A model generated the notes under the pieces. It was not told the origin of the DNA. It worked only from the letters and a program-made list of their open reading frames with translations, and searched no databases. 38,384 nt of DNA from Krumholzibacterium sp965370495 (GTDB lineage Bacteria; Krumholzibacteriota; Krumholzibacteriia; Krumholzibacteriales; Krumholzibacteriaceae): NCBI GenBank assembly GCA_965370495.1, contig CBDUUV010000009.1:1-38384 (forward strand), in the 5' to 3' direction. The position numbers and the translations under genes were made by a program. Shown here in pieces: positions 7,706-15,784 of this stretch. Positions within the stretch are counted from its first letter, which is position 1. Each line of letters begins with the position of its first letter.

Positions 7706-7794
7706 CTCTCTTCATCCTTTTCTGTCTGCTACCCGGTCCCGGCACCAACGGGAATACCAACCAGTCGATCCATAGTAAACGGTTTCATCACCGT
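7706..7794 (-). other. infA-rpmJ intergenic region with a small hairpin
   Basis: The 89-bp gap begins right after the infA stop with AACGGT-GATGAA-ACCGTT, a 6-bp stem with a 6-base loop. No T-run follows, so it is not an intrinsic terminator. It may mark an mRNA processing or stability point. An open frame of 28 codons starts at the base after the infA stop, but it has no ribosome binding site of its own and no recognisable product. Confidence 0.4.
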
Positions 7795-8013
7795 TCATTT
7801 ATACCGGTAAGTGATCCGGCCTCTTCCGAGATCGTAGGGGCTCAGCTCCAGCGCAACCCTGTCACCGGGAAGGATACGGATAAAATGCATCCTCATCTTT
7901 CCGGAGACATGAGCCAGAACAAGATGTTTATTCTCCAGTTCTACCCGGAAAATCGCATTCGGCAGTGCTTCGACCACCGTTCCCTCGACTGGAATTCCTT
8001 TTTGCTTGGCCAT
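7795..8013 (-). CDS. infA: Translation initiation factor IF-1
   Basis: IF-1 binds the 30S A site during initiation and works with IF-2 and IF-3. The 72-residue length is exactly typical, and the protein is a single OB-fold: MAKQKGIPVEGTVVEALPNA at the start, then HVSGKMRMHFIRILPGDRV, and the usual end RGRITYRYK. It lies 66 bp after map. The secY-adk-map-infA-rpmJ order is the common one in Firmicutes and many other phyla. Confidence 0.98.
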   Translation of the reverse strand: MAKQKGIPVEGTVVEALPNAIFRVELENKHLVLAHVSGKMRMHFIRILPGDRVALELSPYDLGRGRITYRYK

Positions 8014-8079
8014 CTAGCCTCTTCACCCTTCCATCAGTATGACCCCTCAAAATCCCGGGCCCGCTTCGTGTACCGGCAA

Positions 8080-8823
8080 TCACCTGGTCATTATCTCTGG
8101 ATCGTTTTCGGTGACCGCCACCGTATCTTCAAAGTGACAGGACAATTTCCTGTCTACAGTAACAAAGGTCCATCTGTCCTTCAGCGTCAGAACATCCTTC
8201 GTCCCGGCATTCACCATCGGTTCTATCGCCAGAACCATTCCCGGTTCGAGAACCGGCCCCTGGCCGGGCGGGCCGAAATTCGGGATCTGCGGATCTTCAT
8301 GCATCTGCCTGCCGATCCCATGCCCGACGAGAACCCTGACCACCGAGTAACCGTTTTCTTCCGCATGCTTCTGAACCGCATGCGAAATATCCGAAAGGTG
8401 GTTGCCAGCCCTGACCTTGTCAATACCAAGATCGAGCGACTCTTTTGTAACCTTCATCAGGCGGCGCGCCTCATCATCGATCTTGCCAACGGCGAATGTG
8501 CGCGTTGCGTCGGAGTAGAATCCCTTTCGGATCACTCCCATATCGACCCCGACGATGTCCCCTTCTTTCAACTTGCGGGGACCGGGAATCCCGTGAACAA
8601 CCTCTTCGTTGACAGAAGCGCAGATGCTGGCGGGAAATCCCTGGTATCCCTTGAAGGCCGGAATCCCACCTCGTGAACGGATATATTCCTCCGCAAAATC
8701 GTCCAGCTCCCCGGTCGTTACTCCGGGACAAATCATCTTCTCTACCTCGAGAAGCGTATCCCTGAGGATCTCACCACTTTTCCTGATGAGCCCCAATTCG
8801 GTCTCGGTCTTTATATATATCAT
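8080..8823 (-). CDS. map: Methionine aminopeptidase, type I
   Basis: Cytosolic metalloenzyme that removes the N-terminal methionine from new proteins with small second residues. The five metal ligands of the family are visible: Asp94 (VGVDMGV), Asp105 (YSDATRTFAVG), His168 (VGHGIGRQMHEDP), Glu201 (AIEPMVN) and Glu232 (CHFEDTVAV). His77 (VVHGIP) matches the substrate-binding histidine. At 247 residues it has the compact type I form without an N-terminal zinc extension. The start ATG overlaps the adk stop in ATGA, so translation is probably coupled. Confidence 0.98.
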   Translation of the reverse strand: MIYIKTETELGLIRKSGEILRDTLLEVEKMICPGVTTGELDDFAEEYIRSRGGIPAFKGYQGFPASICASVNEEVVHGIPGPRKLKEGDIVGVDMGVIRKGFYSDATRTFAVGKIDDEARRLMKVTKESLDLGIDKVRAGNHLSDISHAVQKHAEENGYSVVRVLVGHGIGRQMHEDPQIPNFGPPGQGPVLEPGMVLAIEPMVNAGTKDVLTLKDRWTFVTVDRKLSCHFEDTVAVTENDPEIMTR

Positions 8824-9473
8824 CGTATTTCGCGAATTATCTCCGCGGCTATATCATCCACAGCTCCGTCACCATTTATCAATTTATAATTATCACTGTA
8901 TTTCTCTTGATAGTAACCAAGCACCGGTTTTGTCTGGTCTTTGTATATCTCGAAGCGCCTCAATATGGTCGCCTCTTCGTCATCCGGTCGTTTTACAAGT
9001 TTGCCGCCACACTTCTCGCAAAGACTCTCTTCCCCATCTGTGAGCGTCTTGATATTGTAAACCGCTTTGCAGCCGCCGCACACCCTTCTGCCGGAAACCC
9101 GCTCGACAACTACGCTCGAGCCTACATCGACAAGAAGAACATGGTCGACCTTAACTCCTTCAGCTTCAAGCATTTCAGACAGGGCCTCCGCCTGGGGAAG
9201 CGTCCTTGGGAATCCATCGAGGATCCAGCCTTTCCCGCTCAAAGAAGCGAACTGCTCCCTGATCAGGCCGAGCATAACCTCGTCAGGCACCAGAAGCCCC
9301 CGATCCATAAAAGTCTTGGCCTTCATACCGAGTTCTTCGCCGCCGGCTACCGATTCCCTGAGGAGATCACCGGTGGAAAGGTGACGCAGCCCCATCTCGG
9401 CTGCTATCCGCGCAGCCTGTGTGCCTTTTCCCGATCCCGGGGGTCCAAGTATTATAATATGCAGGTCTGACAA
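8820..9473 (-). CDS. adk: Adenylate kinase with zinc-binding LID
   Basis: Catalyses ATP + AMP = 2 ADP in the cytosol. The 217-residue long-type enzyme has the P-loop GPPGSGKGTQ (residues 10-19) and the DGFPRT AMP-site motif (86-91). Its LID domain carries Cys132, Cys135, Cys152 and Cys155, a four-cysteine zinc site typical of Gram-positive and many thermophilic enzymes and missing in E. coli. The start codon is TTG, preceded by AAAGG eight bases upstream; no in-frame ATG is available nearby. It lies 19 bp after secY. Confidence 0.98.
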   Translation of the reverse strand: MSDLHIIILGPPGSGKGTQAARIAAEMGLRHLSTGDLLRESVAGGEELGMKAKTFMDRGLLVPDEVMLGLIREQFASLSGKGWILDGFPRTLPQAEALSEMLEAEGVKVDHVLLVDVGSSVVVERVSGRRVCGGCKAVYNIKTLTDGEESLCEKCGGKLVKRPDDEEATILRRFEIYKDQTKPVLGYYQEKYSDNYKLINGDGAVDDIAAEIIREIR

Positions 9474-9492
9474 TATACTTGCCTTTCTCTCT

Positions 9493-10797
9493 CTATCGCC
9501 GGCCTCTCAGGCGGCCTTTCTTCATGAATCCGTCGTAATGCCTCATAAGAAGGTGCGTCTCGATCTGCTGCAGGGTATCGAGCATTACACCAACAGTAAT
9601 AAGCAGCCCTGTTCCACCGAACCTGAACGGCAGCCCACCCCTGTATATCAATACATCTGGAAGAACAGCGATAAATGCCAGGAAGACGGCGCCGGGCAAT
9701 GTCACCCTCGTAAGAATTCTGTCGATATAATCGCTGGTTCTTTTCCCCGGACGAATACCGGGAATAAATCCGCCATACTTCCTCATATTATCCGCCAGAT
9801 CGACAGGATTAAGGATTATAGCCGTATAGAAATATGTGAAGAAAATAATGATTATTGCGTAAAGCATCACGTATACCCAGGAAGAGGGCGACAGGATGGA
9901 CTGTACCCCCATCAGAAAATCGCTCTGGAAAAACGCTGCTATCGTACTCGGGAACATCAGGATCGACTGGGCAAAGATGATGGGGATAACCCCTGCGGTA
10001 TTGACCCGAAGGGGTATGTACTGGGACCGGCCGCCATAGACCTTTCTTCCCACGATCCTTTTCGCGTACTGCACGGGAATCCTTCTCTGCCCCTGTGTGA
10101 TAAGAATAACCCCGGCAATGACGAATACCATGATTCCGGCAAAGATGATCAACCTGAACGGAGTCATCTGGCCAAGATTGATGGCACGCCATGTGTTCAG
10201 AAAATCCGTCGGGTAACGCGCGATGATCCCGACCATGATGATCAGGGATATCCCGTTGCCTATTCCACGCTCGGAAATCTGTTCTCCGAGCCACATGACG
10301 AATATCGTCCCGGCTGTCATCGTTATCATCGTAATAAGCCTGAAAGGAAGCACAGACATGGTAATAACCGTGCCGCCACCGACATTCAGGTTCTCGAGAA
10401 AGAGAGATATTCCAACCGACTGGACAAGAGCCAGCGCCACTGTTCCATACCTTGTGTACTGTGTGATCTTCTTGCGCCCCTCTTCGCCTTCCTTTGCCAG
10501 CTTCTCGAAATACGGAATGACCGCCTGGAGAAGCTGAATGATGATCGAGGCACTGATGTACGGCATGATCCCGAGAGCAAAGATCGTGGCACGACTGAGG
10601 TTTCCACCGGCAAACATGTCGTAGAGAGCAAATATCGTTCCCTGCTGGCCCGAGAAAAACGCCTTGAGCGCTATTGGATTGACACCGGGCGCCGTTATGT
10701 GGCCACCGATCCTGTACACTATCAGAAGCGCAATGGTGAAAAGAATACGTTTTTTCAGTTCCGGAATGCTGAATATATCCTGAAACTTCTTAATCAT
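9493..10797 (-). CDS. secY: Protein translocase subunit SecY
   Basis: Channel-forming subunit of the SecYEG translocase in the inner membrane. The 434-residue protein has about ten transmembrane segments. Recognisable parts are the start with HITAPGVNPIA, the GIMPYISASIIIQLL segment, the cytoplasmic loop GFIPGIRPGKRTSDYI, and a final QIETHLLMRHYDGFMKKGR. Its ATG overlaps the rplO stop by one base (TAATG), giving coupled translation. The partner SecE is encoded in the same window at 36650-36838. Confidence 0.98.
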   Translation of the reverse strand: MIKKFQDIFSIPELKKRILFTIALLIVYRIGGHITAPGVNPIALKAFFSGQQGTIFALYDMFAGGNLSRATIFALGIMPYISASIIIQLLQAVIPYFEKLAKEGEEGRKKITQYTRYGTVALALVQSVGISLFLENLNVGGGTVITMSVLPFRLITMITMTAGTIFVMWLGEQISERGIGNGISLIIMVGIIARYPTDFLNTWRAINLGQMTPFRLIIFAGIMVFVIAGVILITQGQRRIPVQYAKRIVGRKVYGGRSQYIPLRVNTAGVIPIIFAQSILMFPSTIAAFFQSDFLMGVQSILSPSSWVYVMLYAIIIIFFTYFYTAIILNPVDLADNMRKYGGFIPGIRPGKRTSDYIDRILTRVTLPGAVFLAFIAVLPDVLIYRGGLPFRFGGTGLLITVGVMLDTLQQIETHLLMRHYDGFMKKGRLRGRR

Positions 10798-11279
10798 TAC
10801 TGCTGCTCCTCTTTATCCAGATCCGGTATCTTTTTTCCGGAAACGAGATTAACAGTCCCCCCCGCATCAAGAATCAATTTTGCTGCTTTTCTGCTGATAC
10901 CGTCTACCTCGACATCGAGCGCGATTTGGAGTTCTCCACTGCCTAGAATTTTCACAGGCAACGAAGCCTTTTTGACCAATCCGGCTTCGATAAGGGTACC
11001 TCTATTGACCTTTGAGCCCTTTTCAAAACGATCGAGGTCGCCGATATTAACAACCTGGAACGGCACTCTTGCCCTGTTATGGAAACCCCTCTTCGGCAAA
11101 CGCCTCTGAAGCGGCATCTGCCCACCCTCGAACCATGGAGGAACTCCACCGCCGGAACGGCAGTTCTGGCCTTTATGTCCCTTTGTGGAAGTTTTGCCAT
11201 GCCCCGAACCCGGTCCACGCCCGATCCTTTTTTTCTTTTTAACGGCGCCGGGCGACGGGCTGATCTCATTAAGTTTCAT
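10797..11279 (-). CDS. rplO: 50S ribosomal protein L15
   Basis: Late-assembly large-subunit protein. It begins MKLNEISPSPGAVKKKKRIG and continues with the glycine-rich RNA-binding arm GRGPGSGHGKTSTKGHKGQ, both typical. At 160 residues its length is slightly above the usual 145-150. The open frame extends 18 codons further upstream, but that part is not L15-like; I chose the ATG at 11279. It is translationally coupled to secY by a one-base overlap. Confidence 0.97.
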   Translation of the reverse strand: MKLNEISPSPGAVKKKKRIGRGPGSGHGKTSTKGHKGQNCRSGGGVPPWFEGGQMPLQRRLPKRGFHNRARVPFQVVNIGDLDRFEKGSKVNRGTLIEAGLVKKASLPVKILGSGELQIALDVEVDGISRKAAKLILDAGGTVNLVSGKKIPDLDKEEQQ

Positions 11280-11329
11280 CTCTTGTCTGCTCCTTGACCA
11301 ATAAAATATCCAGTCCCTTTCGGGCTCAA

Positions 11330-11623
11330 TCATTCCTTTTCAGAAGTAGTTTCCGGAGTCCCCCCCGTTTCGGCAACTGCTGCTTCGATCACCGTAAAAC
11401 CGGCTGATCCCGCTTCAACCGAAGGGATATCCTTTTCGTCGATCTCCTCCCAGACAACCAGGTGCCTCACCCTGGCGAGCATGCCCTGTATCTGGGGTGA
11501 ATCGTTTTTGTAAATGGTTCGATAGTTTCTCTTGAACCCCAGAGATTCCATAACCAGTTTATGCTTTTTTTGCTGGGACCCTATGATGCTCCGTACCTGA
11601 GTCAGCTTCAACTTCTTCGCCAT
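11330..11623 (-). CDS. rpmD: 50S ribosomal protein L30 with C-terminal extension
   Basis: L30 is normally about 60 residues. The core here is residues 1 to about 62, including KLTQVRSIIGSQQKKHKLV, the family-like ESLGFKRNYRT and the end MLARVRHLVVWEEI. A further 35 residues follow, rich in Glu, Ala, Thr and Gly and ending ETGGTPETTSEKE, probably disordered. It lies 15 bp after rpsE and 50 bp before rplO, the normal spc position. Confidence 0.95.
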   Translation of the reverse strand: MAKKLKLTQVRSIIGSQQKKHKLVMESLGFKRNYRTIYKNDSPQIQGMLARVRHLVVWEEIDEKDIPSVEAGSAGFTVIEAAVAETGGTPETTSEKE

Positions 11624-11638
11624 CTGATTCCCTCACAG

Positions 11639-12316
11639 TTATTCCGTACCAGTATTTTCAGGTTTTACTTCTACCGTTTTTTCAGGTTTTACTTCTGTCG
11701 CCTTTTCCGTTTTCTCTTCTTTCTCTTCTACCTTTTTCTCCACATTCTCGAGCATAAAAAGCTTGCTGATCGAGATTCCGCGTTTTTTAGCAACACTCTT
11801 CGCGCTCTTGATGCTTTTGAGGCCGATCATTGTCGCCTTGACCATATTATGAGGATTGTTCGACCCGAGAGATTTCGTGAGGATATCCTTGATTCCCGCA
11901 ACTTCGAGAACCGAACGAACCCCCCCACCGGCAATAACACCAGTACCAGGGGCGGCAGGTTTGAGAAGTACTCTGGAAGCGCCGTACACTCCGATCACCT
12001 TGTAGGGGATCGTGCCTTTTAACATCGGGATCCGCACCATCTCTTTCCTGGCTTCTTCGCCGGCTTTCCTGATAGCGTCAGCGATCTCGTTGGCCTTCCC
12101 CAAACCTATACCTACCTTACCCATTCCGTCTCCGACGGTGACAAGAGCATTGAAGCTGAACCGGCGGCCACCTTTGACTACTTTGGCAACACGGTTGATA
12201 TTGACGGTCTGCTCCATATACTCAGGCCCGGTATCATCTCTACGGTCCCGACGACCTCTACGGTCATCTCTCCGGCCCCCACCTCTTCTTTTGTTGTCTT
12301 TTTCTTTCTTTTCCAA
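11639..12316 (-). CDS. rpsE: 30S ribosomal protein S5 with extended ends
   Basis: S5 contributes to mRNA entry, decoding accuracy and assembly. The core is standard: INRVAKVVKGGRRFSFNALV, then GKVGIGLGKANEIADAIRKA, and the C-terminal NPHNMVKATMIGLKSIKS. The N-terminus has about 33 extra residues dominated by Arg, Asp and Gly. The C-terminus has about 45 extra residues of Lys, Glu, Val, Pro and Thr encoded by 24-bp tandem repeats. The start is uncertain: no ATG is near. I chose TTG at 12316 because GGGGGTG lies six bases upstream; an in-frame TTG at 12331 is the alternative. Confidence 0.95.
   Translation of the reverse strand: MEKKEKDNKRRGGGRRDDRRGRRDRRDDTGPEYMEQTVNINRVAKVVKGGRRFSFNALVTVGDGMGKVGIGLGKANEIADAIRKAGEEARKEMVRIPMLKGTIPYKVIGVYGASRVLLKPAAPGTGVIAGGGVRSVLEVAGIKDILTKSLGSNNPHNMVKATMIGLKSIKSAKSVAKKRGISISKLFMLENVEKKVEEKEEKTEKATEVKPEKTVEVKPENTGTE
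11655..11702 (-). repeat. 24-bp tandem repeat in the S5 tail
   Basis: Two head-to-tail units, 24 bp apart, share 18 identical bases (11655-11672 and 11679-11696). They encode the repeating EVKPE-T pattern at the S5 C-terminus. The period is a multiple of three, so the frame is kept. Replication slippage is the likely origin. Confidence 0.85.
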
Positions 12317-12367
12317 CTGACGCACCCCCAAGGGCGATTGCTGATGCCTTTTCAGGCAGTTACAGGA

Positions 12368-12811
12368 TTAAAACTTCAGTCCACCATTACGGGCAGCCTC
12401 TGCCAGCGCAGCGATTCTTCCATGATACAGAAACCCGCCCCGGTCAAAGACCACCTTTTCGATACCTTTTTCCTTCGCAAGCTCGGCTATTCTTCTACCT
12501 ACATCGATCGAACGCCGTATTTTTTTGCTTGCCGGTTTCGCTTTCGCTTTCCCCTTTTTTCCCTTTTTCCCGTCTTTCGCCTCTTCCGAAATTACAGCCG
12601 CATCTTCTTCCAGCGCGGGCAATTCCATCTTAAGGCTCGATGCCCAGACAAGCGTATTACCGGCAAAATCATCAATGACCTGCGCATATATATGATTCAG
12701 ACTTCGATAGACCGAAAGGCGAGGCACATCCGCAGTTCCATTGACCTTTTTGCGTACCCTGGCACGCCTTCTCAGCCTTGCCATCCTTGTTCCACCTTTT
12801 ACATTGCTCAC
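12368..12811 (-). CDS. rplR: 50S ribosomal protein L18 with lysine-rich insertion
   Basis: L18 binds 5S rRNA in the central protuberance. Normal parts are ARLRRRARVRKKVNGTADVP, RLSVYRSLNHIYAQVIDD and the end VVFDRGGFLYHGRIAALAEA. Between them, near residues 66-98, is an insertion with many Lys, Gly and Ala (KDGKKGKKGKAKAKP) that makes the protein 147 residues instead of about 118-122. I chose the GTG start at 12811 (GGAG eight bases upstream), which gives an N-terminus aligned with other L18 proteins; an ATG nine codons later is possible. Confidence 0.96.
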   Translation of the reverse strand: MSNVKGGTRMARLRRRARVRKKVNGTADVPRLSVYRSLNHIYAQVIDDFAGNTLVWASSLKMELPALEEDAAVISEEAKDGKKGKKGKAKAKPASKKIRRSIDVGRRIAELAKEKGIEKVVFDRGGFLYHGRIAALAEAARNGGLKF

Positions 12812-12893
12812 CTTTTCAACTCCTGTTTTTCATCCATTGGCAACGCGATTCCCTTTCGAGAAACAGTTATCCGGGTTCACCCCGCGCGCCCGG

Positions 12894-13442
12894 CTAGAAA
12901 CCTGCGCCAACGGCAGCTTTCCCTGATTTGCGCCTGACCTGTTCACCCTGGTAACGAATACCTTTACCCTTGTAAGGCTCCGGCGGCCTGAAAGCGCGAA
13001 TTTCCGCGGCGGCCTGCCCCACTTTTTGTTTATCAATACCATTGACTACGATTTTTTTGGGGTCAGGAACCTCCAGCATAACACCTTCCGCGGGATCATA
13101 AGTCACAAGATGCGAAAAGCCAAGACTCAGAACAAGTGATTTGCCTTTCAGTTCGACCTTGTACTCGACGCCTTCGATCTCGAGCGTCTTGACGAATCCA
13201 TGGGAAACACCCTCGACCATGTTATTTACAAGTGACCTCGTCAACCCGTGAAGCGACTTGTGCTGCTTCGACTCCGTAGGCCTTTTGACGAGAATCTGAT
13301 CACTTCCCACCTCGATAATCATATCAGGATGAAGCGTTCTCTCCAGCTTGCCCTTTGGCCCCTTGATCTCAATATGGTTATTCTTGAGATCCACCTGGAC
13401 ACCGGCCGGAATCTGTATCGGATTTTTTCCAACTCGCGACAT
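12894..13442 (-). CDS. rplF: 50S ribosomal protein L6
   Basis: L6 lies near the sarcin-ricin loop and the factor-binding site. The 182-residue protein is of standard length and begins MSRVGKNPIQIPAGVQVDLK. The C-terminal domain carries IRAFRPPEPYKGKGIRY, the family signature, and ends in a basic tail. It lies 70 bp after rpsH and 82 bp before rplR, both wider than most gaps in the spc part; I saw no promoter in either. Confidence 0.98.
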   Translation of the reverse strand: MSRVGKNPIQIPAGVQVDLKNNHIEIKGPKGKLERTLHPDMIIEVGSDQILVKRPTESKQHKSLHGLTRSLVNNMVEGVSHGFVKTLEIEGVEYKVELKGKSLVLSLGFSHLVTYDPAEGVMLEVPDPKKIVVNGIDKQKVGQAAAEIRAFRPPEPYKGKGIRYQGEQVRRKSGKAAVGAGF

Positions 13443-13512
13443 AACTCAGCTCAACCTCCGTAAATGGCTGGCCCGCTTCCGTCAAACAGCCGGCCCACCG
13501 GTTGCCTCCCGG

Positions 13513-13908
13513 CTACCAAATATGACAGATAACCTCGCCACCAACTCCAAGCGCACGGCACTCCTGATCTGTCATGACACCTTTTGAAGTGGAAATAATT
13601 GCAGTGCCAAATCCACCCATAACCCTTGGTATTTCCTTTTTATCTACATATACGCGCCTGCTCGGAAGACTGATGCGCTTGATTCCCTCGATAACGCTAT
13701 TGTTATCAACATCGTACTTGATATACACCCTGATCTTGCCCTGGACCCCATCAGCGATGTATCTCACATCCTTGATAAACCCGCGCTCACGCAATATCCT
13801 CGCAATCTGCGCTTTTATCCTGGATGCGGGAATATCGACATGCAATTTTCTTGATCTGTACCCGTTCCGAATACGGGTCAACATATCAGCAATAGGGTCG
13901 GTCATCAT
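13513..13908 (-). CDS. rpsH: 30S ribosomal protein S8
   Basis: S8 binds the central domain of 16S rRNA, and in E. coli it is the feedback repressor of the spc operon by binding near rplE. The 131-residue protein begins MMTDPIADMLTRIRNGYRSR and ends with ISTSKGVMTDQECRALGVGG, the typical C-terminal signature. A GGTGA ribosome binding site lies seven bases before the first ATG. Length is normal. Confidence 0.98.
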   Translation of the reverse strand: MMTDPIADMLTRIRNGYRSRKLHVDIPASRIKAQIARILRERGFIKDVRYIADGVQGKIRVYIKYDVDNNSVIEGIKRISLPSRRVYVDKKEIPRVMGGFGTAIISTSKGVMTDQECRALGVGGEVICHIW

Positions 13909-13945
13909 TTTACGTTCACCTCGTCTGTTAACATTCCGCCGGGTT

Positions 13946-14131
13946 CTACCAGCTTGCCTTTACAACTCCAGGTATCTTCCCATCAAGGGCAAGTTCACGA
14001 AAACAAATACGGCATATCCCGAACTTTCTCATATACGCCCTTGGCCTTCCGCACCGCCTGCAGCGGGAATAGCCCCTCACCTTGAACTTGGGCGTCCTTT
14101 TCGACTTAGCTATTAAACACTTCTTGGCCAC
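13946..14131 (-). CDS. rpsN: 30S ribosomal protein S14, zinc-binding type
   Basis: The 61-residue short form of S14, with the zinc ligands Cys24, Cys27, Cys40 and Cys43 (SRCRRCGRP and GICRICFRE). It belongs to the 30S head. The long zinc-free form has about 101 residues. The start codon is GTG, four bases after GGAGG. It lies between rplE and rpsH, the standard place. Confidence 0.97.
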   Translation of the reverse strand: MAKKCLIAKSKRTPKFKVRGYSRCRRCGRPRAYMRKFGICRICFRELALDGKIPGVVKASW

Positions 14132-14157
14132 AGAGCCTCCTCTACTACACTATCCGA

Positions 14158-14718
14158 CTAGTTTTTCTTCAGAGGCATCCCCAGAAGCATGATGAGCTCC
14201 CGGGCTTCCTCGTCCGTTTTTGCTGTTGTGACAATGGTTATATCCATTCCCATGACTTTCAGTATCTTGTCGTAGTCGATTTCCGGAAACATGATCTGTT
14301 CCTTGACACCGAAAGAATAGTTCCCGTTCCCGTCAAAGCTTTTCGGGTTGAGCCCCCTGAAATCCCTGATTCGTGGAATCGAAACATTGACCAGGCGATC
14401 GAAGAACTCATACATTTTTACTCCGCGAAGGGTCACCGAACAACCCACCGGCATGCCTTCGCGCAGCTTAAACGCGGCAATAGATTTTCTCGCACGATTG
14501 ACGACAGGCGCCTGGCCTGTGATGGTCGCGAGATCTTTCACCGCTGCTTCAATAACCTTGGCATCCTTGATAGCTTCCCCAACACCCATATTGACCACTA
14601 TCTTCTTGATACGCGGTATCTGCATTACATTCTTGTACTCAAATTTTTCCTTCAACGCAGCCATGACTTTGTTTTTGTAGAGGTTTCTGATGTTCGATTC
14701 ATATTTCTTTTCCGACAT
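14158..14718 (-). CDS. rplE: 50S ribosomal protein L5
   Basis: L5 anchors 5S rRNA in the central protuberance and touches P-site tRNA. The core is typical: MQIPRIKKIVVNMGVGEAI, then TGQAPVVNRARKSIAAFKLR, VTLRGVKMYEFFDRLVNV and GMDITIVTTAKTDEEARELI. I chose the ATG at 14718 because GGTGA lies just upstream; an ATG four codons earlier (14730) lacks a binding site. The product is 186 residues, close to the usual 179. Confidence 0.97.
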   Translation of the reverse strand: MSEKKYESNIRNLYKNKVMAALKEKFEYKNVMQIPRIKKIVVNMGVGEAIKDAKVIEAAVKDLATITGQAPVVNRARKSIAAFKLREGMPVGCSVTLRGVKMYEFFDRLVNVSIPRIRDFRGLNPKSFDGNGNYSFGVKEQIMFPEIDYDKILKVMGMDITIVTTAKTDEEARELIMLLGMPLKKN

Positions 14719-14740
14719 TTTTTTCACCATTGGTTAGGGC

Positions 14741-15061
14741 CTAATCATCGTCTCCCAATGTTTCATTACACTTCTTGCATTTACGGATCTTGCGTCCGTC
14801 AGCCAGCTCGGCCATCTCTGTCTTTGCGGGTTTGTTGCATTTCGGGCATACGAGCATTACGTTTGACACATTGATCGGGGCTTCCTTCTCGATGATCCCC
14901 CCCGTATCACCCTGGCTGGTCTGACGGGTATGCCTTTTAATAAGCTTCACTTTTTCAACGATAACACGATTGTCGCCAGGAAAGACTTTCAGGATCTTGC
15001 CCTGCATTCCCTTCGAGTTACCTGCAACAACTTTCACAACGTCATTCTTTTTGATTCTCAT
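14741..15061 (-). CDS. rplX: 50S ribosomal protein L24 with zinc ribbon
   Basis: L24 starts assembly of the large subunit and lies near the exit tunnel. The 106-residue protein begins with a KOW-type fold (MRIKKNDVVKVVAGNSKGMQ). The C-terminal part holds Cys72, Cys75, Cys95 and Cys98 (VCPKCNKP and RKCKKCNE), a probable zinc ribbon that is common in bacteria outside the enterics. It is 19 bp after rplN. Confidence 0.97.
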   Translation of the reverse strand: MRIKKNDVVKVVAGNSKGMQGKILKVFPGDNRVIVEKVKLIKRHTRQTSQGDTGGIIEKEAPINVSNVMLVCPKCNKPAKTEMAELADGRKIRKCKKCNETLGDDD

Positions 15062-15080
15062 CTCGACTTCCGTTCGATGT

Positions 15081-15449
15081 CTAGATAACTTCCGGCGCCA
15101 GGGATACTATCTTCATGAATTTCTTTTTCCTGAGCTCTCTTGCCACCGGGCCGAAGATCCTTGTGCCTACCGGTTCTTTCTGCTCATTTATAATAACAGC
15201 CGCATTCTGGTCGAAGCGAATATAGCTGCCGTCCTTACGCCGCAACTCTTTTTTTGTGCGGACTACCACACACTTGACAACCTGGCCTTTTTTAACTCCA
15301 CCGCCGGGAACCGCCACCCTGACCGAGGCACTGATAATATCACCGACGTAAGCATAGCGTCTTTTCGAGCCCCCGAGCACCTTGATGCATCGAACACTCT
15401 TCGCCCCGGAATTGTCAGCAACAGTCAGATTCGTCTGCATTTGAATCAT
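15081..15449 (-). CDS. rplN: 50S ribosomal protein L14
   Basis: L14 forms intersubunit bridges and is the binding site of the silencing factor RsfS. The 122-residue length is exactly typical. The start MIQMQTNLTVADNSGAKSVR and the end VARELRKKKFMKIVSLAPEV match the family, and the internal PGGGVKKGQVVKCVVVRTKK is the L14 signature region. It follows rpsQ by only 11 bp, so the S10 and spc parts are joined without a promoter. Confidence 0.98.
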   Translation of the reverse strand: MIQMQTNLTVADNSGAKSVRCIKVLGGSKRRYAYVGDIISASVRVAVPGGGVKKGQVVKCVVVRTKKELRRKDGSYIRFDQNAAVIINEQKEPVGTRIFGPVARELRKKKFMKIVSLAPEVI

Positions 15450-15460
15450 TATCGTTTCTC

Positions 15461-15718
15461 CTACTGCGCTTTCTTTATGATCTCAATGACACGCCAGCGT
15501 TTGAATTTGCTCAGCGGCCTCGTCGACATAACTTTCACTTCGTCACCAATACGACACTCATTCTCAGCATCATGAGCCCATACCCTGGATGTTTTCTTGA
15601 CAACCTTTTTGTATCGCGGATGCTGGAATGTCCGCTGGACAGAAACCGTAACGGTCTTGTCCATTTTGTCACTGACAACCTGCCCTACGAGGGTTTTTCT
15701 GGGTTTTCTTCCTTCCAT
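15461..15718 (-). CDS. rpsQ: 30S ribosomal protein S17
   Basis: S17 binds the 5' domain of 16S rRNA early in assembly. The 85-residue OB-fold protein has KTLVGQVVSDKMDKTVTVSV near the start, followed by RTFQHPRYKKVVKKTSRVWA and the end STRPLSKFKRWRVIEIIKKA. The ATG is preceded by GGAGATGCG. Length and position are standard. Confidence 0.98.
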   Translation of the reverse strand: MEGRKPRKTLVGQVVSDKMDKTVTVSVQRTFQHPRYKKVVKKTSRVWAHDAENECRIGDEVKVMSTRPLSKFKRWRVIEIIKKAQ

Positions 15719-15784
15719 CGCATCTCCTTGCTATTCAACCGGATACCAGCGGCAGCACCACCCTGTCCGGCAGATAAGCAGTTT

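Noticed and set aside
7711..7794. 28-codon frame starting right after the infA stop
   Set aside because: No separate ribosome binding site, no conserved features, and its first part forms a hairpin; probably chance.
9421..11109. 562-codon plus-strand open frame over secY and rplO
   Set aside because: Antisense to well-identified genes, with low-complexity polar sequence and no recognised domain.
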